Assembly: GCA_937880095.1 (NCBI GenBank)
Contig: CALFLK010000023.1
Location: 124,001 to 188,000 of the forward strand
Source: an uncultured Faecalibacterium sp.
GTDB lineage: Bacteria; Bacillota; Clostridia; Oscillospirales; Ruminococcaceae
DNA: 64,000 nt
Direction of reading: 5' to 3'
Shown here: piece after piece, positions 16,164 to 25,854 of the stretch
How the letters are laid out: every line of letters starts with the position of its first letter
How positions within the stretch are numbered: the first letter of the stretch is position 1
Made by a program: the position numbers and the translations under genes
Notes under the pieces: generated by a model
Told to the model about the DNA's origin: nothing
Databases searched by the model: none
The model's input: the letters and a program-made list of their open reading frames with translations, nothing else

Positions 16164-16856
16164 TTAGTCGATGGTGGTGCGGGTGCGTCCCATGCCTAAG
16201 GCTGCAGCGGAAAGCTTTTTCCAGCTGTTGCAGCCGCAGATGCCGTCAGCGGTCAGCTTTACAGATTTTTGCCATGCAATCAGGGCACGCTCGGTTCGGC
16301 TACCAAATTTACCGTCAATCTGGTTGCCGGTAGGATAGCCCAGCGTAGACAGTGCATCCTGTAAAATCATAACATAACAGCCCCGGCTGCCATAGGAAAG
16401 CTTGGGATAACCGCTGGTCGTGCCGCTGCAAGCGGGTTTGCCGTAGCGGCGGTCAAAGTGAACCCAGGTAGGCGTCATGGAAAGCGGCTCCACATAGCCC
16501 CATGCGCCGGTATTTTCCGCTGCCTGATGAATTTTGCGGCGGCGTGTATTACCTTGTCCCTGACCGACGTCAAAGGAAACGCCGGCGTAGTGCTGGCTGC
16601 GCGTACCGTGACCGCCCTCCCAGATGCGGCGGAACGCATAGCCAACATGGATGCCTTCGCCATAGCTGCGGCGGGTCAGGTTCCATGCTTCCATGGCTTC
16701 GGTGGTGGTCCACAGGGTGTTGCTGCCGGATACGCCGCGGAATTCCTTGATGGTCAGGGTGTTGTTGATGCTGTACGGCATGGGGTCGTTTTCGCTCATG
16801 TTGTTGTAGGTGTAGATTTGGTTATCGAACCGATCGTAAATCAAAAGTTTCGCCAT
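16164..16856 (-). CDS. M15-type D-Ala-D-Ala peptidase with C-terminal peptidoglycan-binding domain
   Basis: Predicted zinc peptidase that cuts peptidoglycan cross-links or stems. The 230-residue protein has an M15-like core at about residues 60-150 with the metal ligands in SQHYAGVSFDVG and WVHFDRR, then a PG_binding_1 domain at about 155-225 (DGKFGSRTERALIAWQKSVKLTADGICG). There is no signal peptide, so export is unexplained. It lies 15 bases downstream of the SleC-like gene and clearly belongs to the same operon. Confidence 0.85.
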   Translation of the reverse strand: MAKLLIYDRFDNQIYTYNNMSENDPMPYSINNTLTIKEFRGVSGSNTLWTTTEAMEAWNLTRRSYGEGIHVGYAFRRIWEGGHGTRSQHYAGVSFDVGQGQGNTRRRKIHQAAENTGAWGYVEPLSMTPTWVHFDRRYGKPACSGTTSGYPKLSYGSRGCYVMILQDALSTLGYPTGNQIDGKFGSRTERALIAWQKSVKLTADGICGCNSWKKLSAAALGMGRTRTTID

Positions 16857-16871
16857 AAGGGTGCCTCCTTG

Positions 16872-19451
16872 TCAGTTGGAACGTTCTGCTTTGGTGCGCA
16901 GAATACGCCAGGTTTGGTTATCCACAACGCCGGTGGGGTTCAGTCCGTTTTCGGTTTGCAGCTGCTGAATCAGCTCTGTTTGTTCCTGTACAAAGTTGCC
17001 GGTCACATCGGTGTGCGGGTAGTTGCACATCTGGTTGCCCAGTTGGTCCAGCCAGCGCTGAATCTGTTTTGTATGTGCGCCTGCGCTGCCGATACCGGAT
17101 GCCTGATAATGCGGAAAGTCCATTGGATCAGGTCCCACATTGGCAAGCAGGGTCAAGCTCAGAGCTTCTGCAGCAGTCCAAGTGATTTCATCCGCGATGC
17201 CGGTTACAGGCAGATCTTCCAACTCCTGAAAGTCCTTTACGCCTTCTTCCAGCAGAGGCGTATAAGTGTCAGTCAGACCCACGTTTGCGATGGTTTCAAA
17301 ATAGTAGGCGATACGGGTAATCAGGCTGGAGAAGTACAGCACCTCCGGTCCCTGATCACCCGGTTTCAGTGGGCTACCCGGATAATCCATGCGGGTAATG
17401 GTAACCACCGCACCGGAAAGACGCAGCATACCAGCCTGTTGATACAGGGATTCCCAGGTTTGGCGTCCGACGATGCCGTCGATGGTCAAGCTGTTGCGGC
17501 GCTGGAATGCTTTGACCGAGCGTTCTGTGTCTGCACCAAAAATACCGTCGATGGAAACAGTGGGAATATCCGGGTCATACGCTGCCATGATGAACAGGTA
17601 ATACTGCAATTCTTTGACGGGTGTGCCAGTACTGCCGCGGCGCAGTACACCGGGATATTCACCGGGACGTAGGCTGGGGCTAAGCAGGTTGTTTGCAACG
17701 CCATTGTATACTTCTTGCAGCTTGTTCCAAGTCTCTCGCCCTACAACACCGTCAGCGGACAGGCGGAAATAGCGCTGGAATTTTGTGACCGCGCTTTCCG
17801 TACCGCTGCCGAAGATGCCATCCACAGACAGGTTGTCCAAATCAGAATAGGTGGTGCGGGCAATCTTCAGCCAGAACTGAATCAGCTTTACATTGCTGCC
17901 CCGGTCACCCCGGCGGATGGGTTTGCCGGGATATTGGTTGGGCGTACCAATATCGCTTTCGACGCTTTGGTAACTCTCGTACAAAACAGCCCAGGTAGCA
18001 GGTCCAATAATGCCATCTACATTCAAACCTGCTAACCGCTGGAAAGCCCGTACAGCCCGTTCCGTGTCACTGCCGTAAATGCCATCTACAGTCAGGGCAG
18101 GCAGTTCGCGGGTGTAATCGGACAGGGTGTCCAGCCAGAACTGTGCCTGTTCTACGGATTTACCGCGGGAACCGACCCGCAGAATTTCACCGCCCCAGCT
18201 GCCGCCGGAAAGGGTGCCGTTTTCGGTTTCACCTTCGCTGGTCAGTTCCGCCAAATCCTTGACCGATACATAAATGTAGCTGATTTTGTACCAAGTGGAG
18301 CGACCAACCACACCGTCGGGGGTCAAACCAAATTGTTTTTGGAAGGTTTTGACGGTCTGGGTCATACTGGAGCCAAAGATACCGTCCACATTCAGCTTAC
18401 CGAAGAAGGGGTAATCTTTGGTAATGCGGTTCAGCTGACGCTGCAAGGTATAAACAGAAGTACCTCGGTCGCCTTGCCGTACCGGGCTGCCCGGATAGCT
18501 CTGTGGAATCGAGCGGATATTGTTGGTGCGCACGATTTCAATATCGCTGCCGTAATAGTGGCGCAGAATCTGGAGTGCGTTTTTGCCCTGATTTGCCAAC
18601 GTGACGGTACCCCACTGCTTCATGCCGGGGCAGGTAACGGATTTTCCGTCGCAGTATTCGGTATAGTAAGGGTTCAGTGTACCGATGCGGCGTACGTAGG
18701 TGTTGAAGATTTCAGCGGTCAGCTTTACCATAATATCGAACACGGTGCGCCCATGCACATAGTACTGATCGTAGCTGGTGGAGTTGGTGATGTTGAAGGT
18801 GTAACCCTTGCTGGGATACCATTCGGTATAGATACGGTTCAGCGCAAGGCTGATTTGTGCGTGAATGTTAGCGCGCAGCGCTTGTTCAGGCCAAGTGGGA
18901 TAGACTTCGCTGGAAGCCACATTGGCGATGTAATCCTGAAAATTTACGGTAACATTTTTTGCACTGACGGCAGGCTTGCCCAGATGGACAGTGATCTTGT
19001 TGGGTACTACCACTTCATCCAGCACAAAAGGTGCGACGCAGTCGGTAATCGGTGCAGGACCGCTGCCGCCATTTTGGGTGAAAAGTCCGTGAGGTGGGAT
19101 GATGATGGGTTCATCCGCAATGCGGAATTCCTCACCACCAGATGTGACCATCTCAATGGGTGCGACGGTGACTTCACCGGGGAAAATCTGTGCACCCTCA
19201 ATGAAGACGGTACGGAAACCCGGCTTTTCTGCGATGATGTTTACAACAGAATAGGGCTGGATCGTTGTGTTCGTGGGGTCCAGCGAGTAACATTTTTCCG
19301 GGGTTTCGATCCGGATTTTATCGGCAGTGCCTTCCGATCCAGTGGTGAAACGCCAAGTTTCATTTTGGGTGCGCACGGTTATATTTACATCAGGAATAGG
19401 CGCACTGCGCCGCATTGCATAGGTTTGCACGCGAAGAGTTCCATGTGCCAT
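16872..19451 (-). CDS. sleC: SleC-like cortex-lytic protein with SpoIID-type domain and six peptidoglycan-binding repeats
   Basis: Large predicted peptidoglycan-lytic transglycosylase, 859 residues. Residues about 1-105 form a CnaB/carboxypeptidase-regulatory-like fold. Residues about 150-310 match the SpoIID-like core of clostridial SleC (SSEVYPTWPEQALRANIHAQ, where E aligns with the catalytic Glu of SpoIID; GMKQWGTVTLANQGKNALQIL). The remainder holds six PG_binding_1 units, four canonical (DGIFG or DGIYG, then the FQ...DG[VI][VI]G..TW pattern) and two divergent at the C-terminus. Known SleC proteins have far fewer repeats. No signal peptide is seen, as in SleC, which is packed into spores. 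AAAGGAG precedes the ATG. Confidence 0.85.
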   Translation of the reverse strand: MAHGTLRVQTYAMRRSAPIPDVNITVRTQNETWRFTTGSEGTADKIRIETPEKCYSLDPTNTTIQPYSVVNIIAEKPGFRTVFIEGAQIFPGEVTVAPIEMVTSGGEEFRIADEPIIIPPHGLFTQNGGSGPAPITDCVAPFVLDEVVVPNKITVHLGKPAVSAKNVTVNFQDYIANVASSEVYPTWPEQALRANIHAQISLALNRIYTEWYPSKGYTFNITNSTSYDQYYVHGRTVFDIMVKLTAEIFNTYVRRIGTLNPYYTEYCDGKSVTCPGMKQWGTVTLANQGKNALQILRHYYGSDIEIVRTNNIRSIPQSYPGSPVRQGDRGTSVYTLQRQLNRITKDYPFFGKLNVDGIFGSSMTQTVKTFQKQFGLTPDGVVGRSTWYKISYIYVSVKDLAELTSEGETENGTLSGGSWGGEILRVGSRGKSVEQAQFWLDTLSDYTRELPALTVDGIYGSDTERAVRAFQRLAGLNVDGIIGPATWAVLYESYQSVESDIGTPNQYPGKPIRRGDRGSNVKLIQFWLKIARTTYSDLDNLSVDGIFGSGTESAVTKFQRYFRLSADGVVGRETWNKLQEVYNGVANNLLSPSLRPGEYPGVLRRGSTGTPVKELQYYLFIMAAYDPDIPTVSIDGIFGADTERSVKAFQRRNSLTIDGIVGRQTWESLYQQAGMLRLSGAVVTITRMDYPGSPLKPGDQGPEVLYFSSLITRIAYYFETIANVGLTDTYTPLLEEGVKDFQELEDLPVTGIADEITWTAAEALSLTLLANVGPDPMDFPHYQASGIGSAGAHTKQIQRWLDQLGNQMCNYPHTDVTGNFVQEQTELIQQLQTENGLNPTGVVDNQTWRILRTKAERSN

Positions 19452-19521
19452 GTGTCAAATCTCCTTTGCTTCAGAATGGTTTTCCCAGTCTATTCTGTTT
19501 TTCGCAAAGGTGTGATAAAAC

Positions 19522-19560
19522 AAAAACCCCCGCCTCGGCGTGAACCGAAGCGGGGGAAAA
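19522..19560. terminator. Terminator after gpmI
   Basis: CCCCCGCCTCGG and CCGAAGCGGGGG form a stem with one mismatch. On the minus strand it ends in a CAAAAAC-complement T-run, 15 bases beyond the gpmI stop. Confidence 0.8.
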
Positions 19561-19574
19561 TTATTTTAGAGAGA

Positions 19575-21101
19575 TTAGTGCTGGATCAGGCTCTTGCCGG
19601 TCATCTCAGCAGGCTGGGGAACGTCCATGATTTCCAGCATGGTGGGAACCAGGTCGCTCAGTACGCCGCCCTCGCGCAGGGTAACGTCGCCAGCACCTGC
19701 AACCAGGCAGGGAACCACGTTGGTGGTGTGAGCGGTGAAGGCACTGCCGTCCTCGTTCATCATCTTGTCAGCGTTGCCGTGGTCAGCGGTCAGAACAACT
19801 GCACCGCCCTTTGCCAGAACAGCGTCAACAACCTTGCCGACAGCGGAATCGACAGCTTCAACAGCCTTGACTGCTGCATCGAACACGCCAGTGTGGCCGA
19901 CCATGTCGCAGTTTGCAAAGTTCAGGATGATAACATCGTACTTGTCGCTCTCGATGCGCTTGACGCACTCGTCAGCAACAGCAGGTGCGCTCATCTCAGG
20001 CTGCAGGTCGTAAGTAGCAACCTTGGGGCTGGGGATAACGCAGCGATCTTCGCCTTCGTAGGGAGCTTCTACGCCGCCGTTGAAGAAGAAGGTAACGTGA
20101 GCGTACTTCTCAGTCTCAGCAATGCGCAGCTGGGTCTTGCCCAGCTTGGACAGGTACTCGCCCATGACGTTCTTCAGGTCAACCGGGGGATATGCAACTT
20201 CGCAGTTGGGCATGGTAGCGTCGTACTGTGCCATGCAGACGTACTGCACGGGCAGACGGCCGCCACGGCGCTCGAAACCGGTGAAATCGTCGTCACAGAA
20301 GACACGGGTCATCTGACGTGCACGGTCAGGACGGAAGTTCAGGAACACAACGGTATCGCCAGCCTGTACGCGACCACCCTCGCAGGTGACGCAGGGCAGA
20401 ACGAACTCGTCGGACACGCCAGCATCATAGCTGGACTTGATGCAAGTCTGCCAGTCGGGAGCGGTCTCGCCTTCGCCGTATACGAATGCGCTGTAAGCCT
20501 TCTCGATACGATCCCAGTTGTTGTCACGGTCCATAGCGTAGTAACGACCTGCAACGGTAGCGATCTTGCCCAGACCGATTTCGTCCATCTTGTCCTGAAC
20601 ATTCTGCAGGAAACGCTCGCCGTCATGGGGGTCAGTGTCACGGCCGTCGGTGATAGCGTGGACGTAAACTTCCTTAGCGCCCATAGCCTTAGCCATGTCC
20701 AGCAGACCGAACAGGTGATCCTGGTGGCTGTGGACACCGCCGGTACCCATCAGACCCATGAAGTGAACTGCCTTGCCAGCGTCAATAGCAGCTTTCATGT
20801 TCTTGACCAGAACAGGGTTCTTGACCATCTCACCGTCCTGAATGGACTTGGTGATCAGGGTCAGCTGCTGATACACAGTACGGCCTGCGCCGATGTTGGT
20901 GTGGCCGACTTCGCTGTTGCCCATCTGACCGTCAGGCAGACCGACGCTCATGCCGGAAGCACCGATGGTGGTGTAGGGGCAGGTAGCAAACAGCTTATCC
21001 AGGTTGGGCTTGTTAGCAGCGACGATTGCGTTGCCGTAGGTCTGCTCGGGGACCCAGCCGAAACCGTCCAGAATGCAAAGCATAACAGGTTTTTTAGACA
21101 T
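19575..21101 (-). CDS. gpmI: Phosphoglycerate mutase, 2,3-bisphosphoglycerate-independent
   Basis: Interconverts 3- and 2-phosphoglycerate in glycolysis using two manganese ions. The 508-residue protein belongs to the alkaline phosphatase superfamily. The phosphorylated serine lies in DGQMGNSEVGH, and metal ligands include ILDGFG at the N-terminus and ADHGNADKM near residue 440. MSKKPVML is chosen as the start because AAGGAG lies eight bases upstream. It follows tpiA and pgk on the same strand. Confidence 0.97.
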   Translation of the reverse strand: MSKKPVMLCILDGFGWVPEQTYGNAIVAANKPNLDKLFATCPYTTIGASGMSVGLPDGQMGNSEVGHTNIGAGRTVYQQLTLITKSIQDGEMVKNPVLVKNMKAAIDAGKAVHFMGLMGTGGVHSHQDHLFGLLDMAKAMGAKEVYVHAITDGRDTDPHDGERFLQNVQDKMDEIGLGKIATVAGRYYAMDRDNNWDRIEKAYSAFVYGEGETAPDWQTCIKSSYDAGVSDEFVLPCVTCEGGRVQAGDTVVFLNFRPDRARQMTRVFCDDDFTGFERRGGRLPVQYVCMAQYDATMPNCEVAYPPVDLKNVMGEYLSKLGKTQLRIAETEKYAHVTFFFNGGVEAPYEGEDRCVIPSPKVATYDLQPEMSAPAVADECVKRIESDKYDVIILNFANCDMVGHTGVFDAAVKAVEAVDSAVGKVVDAVLAKGGAVVLTADHGNADKMMNEDGSAFTAHTTNVVPCLVAGAGDVTLREGGVLSDLVPTMLEIMDVPQPAEMTGKSLIQH

Positions 21102-21129
21102 AGAAGAAATCTCCTTTTTCAGCATAAAA

Positions 21130-21160
21130 AGGGCTGCGGTGATATGCGCCGCAGCCCGGG
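21130..21160 (-). terminator. Hairpin between tpiA and gpmI
   Basis: On the minus strand GGGCTGCGG and CCGCAGCCC form a stem followed by TTTTTATG. Partial termination here would lower gpmI relative to tpiA. Confidence 0.7.
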
Positions 21161-21173
21161 TTTTGCTTAAATC

Positions 21174-21944
<771 letters not shown>

Positions 21945-21973
21945 AATGATAATGCTCCTTCGTTTTTACAAAA

Positions 21974-22006
21974 TAAAAGCGCGGCGGCGAATGCCGCCGC
22001 GCTTGG
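21974..22006 (-). terminator. Hairpin between pgk and tpiA
   Basis: GCGCGGCGG and CCGCCGCGC form a strong stem followed, on the minus strand, by TTTTATTTTG. Confidence 0.8.
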
Positions 22007-22024
22007 TAGGCTCAGTGGTGAGAA

Positions 22025-23233
22025 TTATGCGTTCTGGATCACTGCGATGCCGGGCAGCTCCTTGCCCTCCAGGTATTCCAGAGAAGCACCGCCGCCGGTG
22101 GAGATGTGGGTCATCTTGTCGCCAAGACCCATCTGCTGAACAGCTGCTGCACTGTCGCCGCCGCCGATAACGGTGGTTGCGCCAGAGTTAGCCATAGCCT
22201 CAGCAACGCTCAGGGTACCAGCAGCCAGGGTCGGGTTCTCGAACACGCCCATGGGTCCGTTCCAGACAACAGTCTTGGAAGACTTAACAGCCTCTGCGAA
22301 CAGCTCACGGCTCTTGGGGCCGATGTCGCAGCCCTCGCGGTCAGCGGGGATTGCAGTGATGTCAACAGTCTCGGTCTCGACAGGTCCGTCGATGGGGTTG
22401 GGGAAGTCCTTGATGGTGACAGCGTCAACGGGCAGCAGCAGCTTAACGCCCTTCTCTTCTGCCTTAGCCATCATCTCCTTGCAGTAGTCCAGCTTGGAGT
22501 CATCGCACAGGCTGACGCCGATCTCGTAGCCCTGTGCCTTGATGAAGGTGTAAGCCATGCCGCCACCGATGATCAGGGTGTCGACCTTCTCCAGCAGGTT
22601 GGAGATAACGTTCAGCTTGTCAGCAACCTTAGCGCCGCCCAGGATAGCGGTGAAGGGACGCTCAGGATCGTTCACTGCGTTGCCCAGGTACTTGATTTCC
22701 TTTTCCATCAGGTAGCCAACAGCGGTGTCCTTGATGTAATCGGTAACACCTGCGGTGGAGCAGTGTGCACGGTGAGAGGAACCGAAAGCATCGTCAACGT
22801 AAGCATCTGCCAGAGAAGCCAGATCCTTGCTGAAGGTGTCGATGTTCTTGGTTTCTTCCTTACGGAAACGGGTGTTCTGCAGCAGAACAACATCGCCGTT
22901 GTTCATAGCAGCAACAGCAGCCTTTGCGTTTTCGCCTACGACCTCGTCGTCGTCAGCAAACACAACGGTCTTGCCCAGCTTTTCGCTCAGGCGGACAGCA
23001 ACGGGAGCCAGGCTGAATTTAGCCTCGGGGCCGTTCTTGGGTTTGCCCAGGTGGCTGCACAGGATGACCTTAGCACCGTCGTTCACCAGCTTCTGGATGG
23101 TGGGCAGTGCTGCGTTAATACGGTTATCATTGGTGATAACGCCGTCCTTCATGGGGACGTTGAAGTCGCAACGGACCAGTACCTTTTTGCCACAGTAGTT
23201 CTGATCGTCAACAGTCTTTTTTCCCAAACCCAT
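22025..23233 (-). CDS. pgk: Phosphoglycerate kinase
   Basis: Transfers phosphate from 1,3-bisphosphoglycerate to ADP. The 402-residue protein has [14 protein letters not shown] near the N-terminus (substrate binding), SHLGKPK, the SSHRAHCST block, the hinge, and [13 protein letters not shown] with [14 protein letters not shown] at the C-terminus. GAGAGGAGAACGAACCT precedes the ATG. It leads the pgk-tpiA-gpmI group; gap is not in the window. Confidence 0.98.
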   Translation of the reverse strand: MGLGKKTVDDQNYCGKKVLVRCDFNVPMKDGVITNDNRINAALPTIQKLVNDGAKVILCSHLGKPKNGPEAKFSLAPVAVRLSEKLGKTVVFADDDEVVGENAKAAVAAMNNGDVVLLQNTRFRKEETKNIDTFSKDLASLADAYVDDAFGSSHRAHCSTAGVTDYIKDTAVGYLMEKEIKYLGNAVNDPERPFTAILGGAKVADKLNVISNLLEKVDTLIIGGGMAYTFIKAQGYEIGVSLCDDSKLDYCKEMMAKAEEKGVKLLLPVDAVTIKDFPNPIDGPVETETVDITAIPADREGCDIGPKSRELFAEAVKSSKTVVWNGPMGVFENPTLAAGTLSVAEAMANSGATTVIGGGDSAAAVQQMGLGDKMTHISTGGGASLEYLEGKELPGIAVIQNA

Positions 23234-23302
23234 AGGTTCGTTCTCCTCTCAATATACAAAAGTTTTCGGATACAAGATAAGGGGTGAAACCCTGCAACAC
23301 AT

Positions 23303-23331
23303 ATTATAAACAATTCGGCGCAGTAAAGCAA
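23303..23331 (-). promoter_or_regulatory. pgk promoter
   Basis: On the minus strand, TTGCTT and a consensus TATAAT are 17 bases apart. Confidence 0.75.
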
Positions 23332-23420
23332 GAGGGAGTACGTCAAGCAAATAACGAACCTTGCGCTCGGATTGGTGGATAAAGTGGGCAACCTGCCAAG
23401 GATCGACCTTTTTGGAGTAT

Positions 23421-23454
23421 AAAAAAAGCCCCCGCCGAAAGGCGGGAGCTTAAA
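23421..23454 (-). terminator. Terminator after the purine permease gene
   Basis: GCTCCCGCC and GGCGGGGGC around TTTC form the stem on the minus strand, followed by TTTTTTTA. Confidence 0.88.
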
Positions 23455-23470
23455 ATTCGAAAAGAAAGGA

Positions 23471-24865
23471 TTAGTGGGTCAGCAGGAACATTGCCAGGAA
23501 CAGCACACCGATTACCCAAGTGCCGATCTTGATGTCCTTAGCCTTGCCAGTGAACAGGTTGATCAGCAGGCTGCTCAGAACACCAAAAGCGATACCATAG
23601 CTGATGGAGTAGGTGTAAACCATCATGCCCATGGTCATAAAGGCGGGAACAGAAACAGCGGGGTCGGTCCAGTTGATTTCACGCACGCAGGAAATCATCA
23701 GGATACCAACGTAAACCAGAGCGGCAGCAGCTGCGCAGCCGGGAACCAGCATAGCAACAGGGCTCAGGAACAGAGCGATTGCAAAGCAGCCAGCAACGAC
23801 CAGGCTGGTCATACCGGTACGGCCGCCTTCGCCAACACCTGCGCTGGATTCAACGAAGGTAGTAACGGTAGAAGTGCCGCAGACAGCGCCGGTGCAGGTT
23901 GCGATAGCGTCAGCCAGCATTGCCTGATTCATGTTGGGAACTTCACCCTTCTCAGTCAGCATATCGCCGCGAGCGCAAGCGCCGTACAGGGTACCCATGG
24001 TGTCGAACATATCAACCAGGCAGAAAGCCAGAGCGGTGGTGCAGAAGTTCAGAACCAAGCTTGCAGTGCTGTGGGATGCCAGGTAAGTGCTGAAGTCAAA
24101 GCCCTCACGGAAAACAGTCAGGAAAGCCTGATCGAAGAACTCACCGAAAGCAGCAATGGGGTTCAGGCTCATGGAGCTGAAGAAACCATCATAGAAGCCG
24201 GGAATGGTCGCACCAAACACATAGTACAGAACAGTGCTGCCCAGGATACCCCAGATGATAGCGCCCTTTACATTGCGCTTGCTCATAATAGCAATCAGCA
24301 TGACGCCGCACAGGAAAACAAACAGAGGCATGATAGATGCCCAAGTTGCACCGCCCAGCAGGTTCATGCTTGCCATGGTAACGCCAGTAGCGGGGCTGGG
24401 AATGACCAGACCGGAGTTCTGCATACCGATAAAAGCAATGAACAGACCGATACCAGCGGGGATTGCCTTACGAACACAGTCGGGAATTGCTTCGAAAATA
24501 GCCTTGCGCAGGCCGGTAACAGACAGCACGATGAAGATAATGCCGTCCATCAGGACGAACACCAGTGCGTTTGCATAGGTGAAGCCGTAAGTGAAGCAGA
24601 CCGTGTAGACAAAGAATGCGTTCAGGCCCATGCCGGAAGCCAGACCCAGAGGCAGGTTTGCCAGGAAAGCCATCAGCAGAGTGCCAACGACAGCGGACAG
24701 TGCAGTGGAAATGTACATTGCACCATAGCTGACGCTGCCGGTTTCGGACAGCATACCAGCGTTGACGACCAGGATGTAAGCCATGGTCATAAAGGTGGTA
24801 ATACCGGCGGAAATTTCAGTTTTCACGTCGGTGCCGTGTTCCTTGAGTTTGAAAAGTTTCTCCAT
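23471..24865 (-). CDS. NCS2/AzgA-type purine (adenine/guanine/hypoxanthine) permease
   Basis: Proton-coupled importer of purine bases. The 464-residue protein has about 12 membrane spans; family marks include AGITTFMTMAYILVVN, MGLNAFFVYTVCF, the GTLYGACARGDML loop after LVDMFDT, and GTSTVTTFVESSAGVGEGGRTG. The start MEKLFKLKEH is chosen from AGAAAGGAATC upstream and the family N-terminus; the longer open frame is leader. No purine riboswitch is visible upstream. Fits a lifestyle that salvages purines, together with deoD further on. Confidence 0.93.
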   Translation of the reverse strand: MEKLFKLKEHGTDVKTEISAGITTFMTMAYILVVNAGMLSETGSVSYGAMYISTALSAVVGTLLMAFLANLPLGLASGMGLNAFFVYTVCFTYGFTYANALVFVLMDGIIFIVLSVTGLRKAIFEAIPDCVRKAIPAGIGLFIAFIGMQNSGLVIPSPATGVTMASMNLLGGATWASIMPLFVFLCGVMLIAIMSKRNVKGAIIWGILGSTVLYYVFGATIPGFYDGFFSSMSLNPIAAFGEFFDQAFLTVFREGFDFSTYLASHSTASLVLNFCTTALAFCLVDMFDTMGTLYGACARGDMLTEKGEVPNMNQAMLADAIATCTGAVCGTSTVTTFVESSAGVGEGGRTGMTSLVVAGCFAIALFLSPVAMLVPGCAAAAALVYVGILMISCVREINWTDPAVSVPAFMTMGMMVYTYSISYGIAFGVLSSLLINLFTGKAKDIKIGTWVIGVLFLAMFLLTH

Positions 24866-25240
24866 GTTTTTTTGATTCCTTTCTCTTTCTTCTTCTCGAA
24901 TTTCGAAAACAAAAACAACCGGTTTGACCGGCCGCTTATATTCTATCGAAAAAGTGGGCAGCTCACAATGACAAAAGTTCATGAAAAGGAGAAAAGGGTA
25001 CATGATGAAATCGTTAAGAATATACAAAGAATTTGTGAAATTTCGGAGAATTCATTGCTGTAAAGTCGTACTTTTTTGACGATGACTTGAAAATTAACCC
25101 AATTTTGCAGAACGAAATTATTCAAGTAAACAGTGCATCGGAACCGGAAAACTAGGTCTAAAAATATAGGGAAAAGCATAGAGATTGATAAAAGAACCTG
25201 TGAAAATTTTCAGAGAAAATGTATGGAAAAGAGGGCGCGT
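24866..25240. other. Gene-free stretch between purine permease and signal peptidase genes
   Basis: About 375 AT-rich bases between two divergent genes. A short hairpin (CCGGT and ACCGG around CAAA, then TTGTTTTTG on the minus strand, near 24910-24935) could be a weak attenuator of the permease gene. I see no purine riboswitch and no confident promoter. Confidence 0.5.
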
Positions 25241-25717
25241 ATGCGGACAGAAAAAAACGGGCAGATCGCAGCGGCAATGTTGACGGGAATTTTGATGGTA
25301 ACGGCAGGAATGCTGTTTTTGCCAAAATTACTTGGTTTGCAGGAGCTGGCGGTAATCAGCGGCAGTATGGCACCGGAGATTCCAACGGGAAGCATGGTAT
25401 ACGTCAGAGATGTAAAGCCGGAAAGCCTCTGTCTTGGAGATGTGTGTACCTATCGATTAGCTGACAGCGACGTGCTGGTGACGCACCGCGTGATTGGAAC
25501 AGACAAAGAAAATCGAACATTGATTACCAAGGGAGATGCCAACGCGATTGCAGATGCGGCAGTTTCTTTTGGGCAGGTAGTGGGGCGGGTAGAATTTCAT
25601 TTGCCCTGCATGGGACAGATTGCTTTGTGCGTGCAAACGCCGCTGGGTTTACTGTTGCTGGGCGGTATCGCAGTATGGGCTTTGCTGATGTTTTGGAAAC
25701 AGGAACAGACGCTCTAA
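25241..25717 (+). CDS. Signal peptidase I of the archaeal/SipW type (S26B)
   Basis: Membrane protease that removes signal peptides. The 158-residue protein has an N-terminal membrane helix (IAAAMLTGILMVTAGMLF), the catalytic Ser in ISGSMAPEIPTGSMVYV, the VLVTHRVI block whose His replaces the usual Lys (the mark of S26B enzymes), GDAN, and a C-terminal membrane helix. The start at MRTEKNG follows AAGAGGG; an earlier ATG at 25223 is possible. SipW-type enzymes often serve a dedicated substrate, but none is adjacent here. Confidence 0.88.
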   Translation: MRTEKNGQIAAAMLTGILMVTAGMLFLPKLLGLQELAVISGSMAPEIPTGSMVYVRDVKPESLCLGDVCTYRLADSDVLVTHRVIGTDKENRTLITKGDANAIADAAVSFGQVVGRVEFHLPCMGQIALCVQTPLGLLLLGGIAVWALLMFWKQEQTL

Positions 25718-25745
25718 AAGCAGATTTTTGCGGCAATATATACCT

Positions 25746-25779
25746 TAATAATAGTTCAGGTATAATAATAGTTCAGGTA
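25746..25779 (+). repeat. Two tandem 17-base repeats
   Basis: TAATAATAGTTCAGGTA occurs twice with no gap, in the space between the signal peptidase and CPBP genes. It may be slippage or a doubled protein-binding site near a promoter. Confidence 0.8.
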
Positions 25780-25854
25780 TAAATTTAGCGAAAGTTGACG
25801 GAAAAAATACAGCCTGTTACAATGAAAAAAACAAAGGAAAGGAATCAGAAAGAA

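Noticed and set aside
18333..21170. 945-codon open frame on the plus strand opposite the SleC-like and gpmI genes
   Set aside because: It is antisense to two well-recognised genes, crosses their intergenic terminator, has no domain or ribosome site, and its composition is that of a shadow frame.
23474..25063. 529-codon plus-strand open frame opposite the purine permease
   Set aside because: Antisense shadow; the permease has clear NCS2 motifs and membrane spans.
24866..25240. Possible purine riboswitch ahead of the purine permease
   Set aside because: The conserved three-way junction and loop sequences of the purine aptamer are not present on the minus strand.
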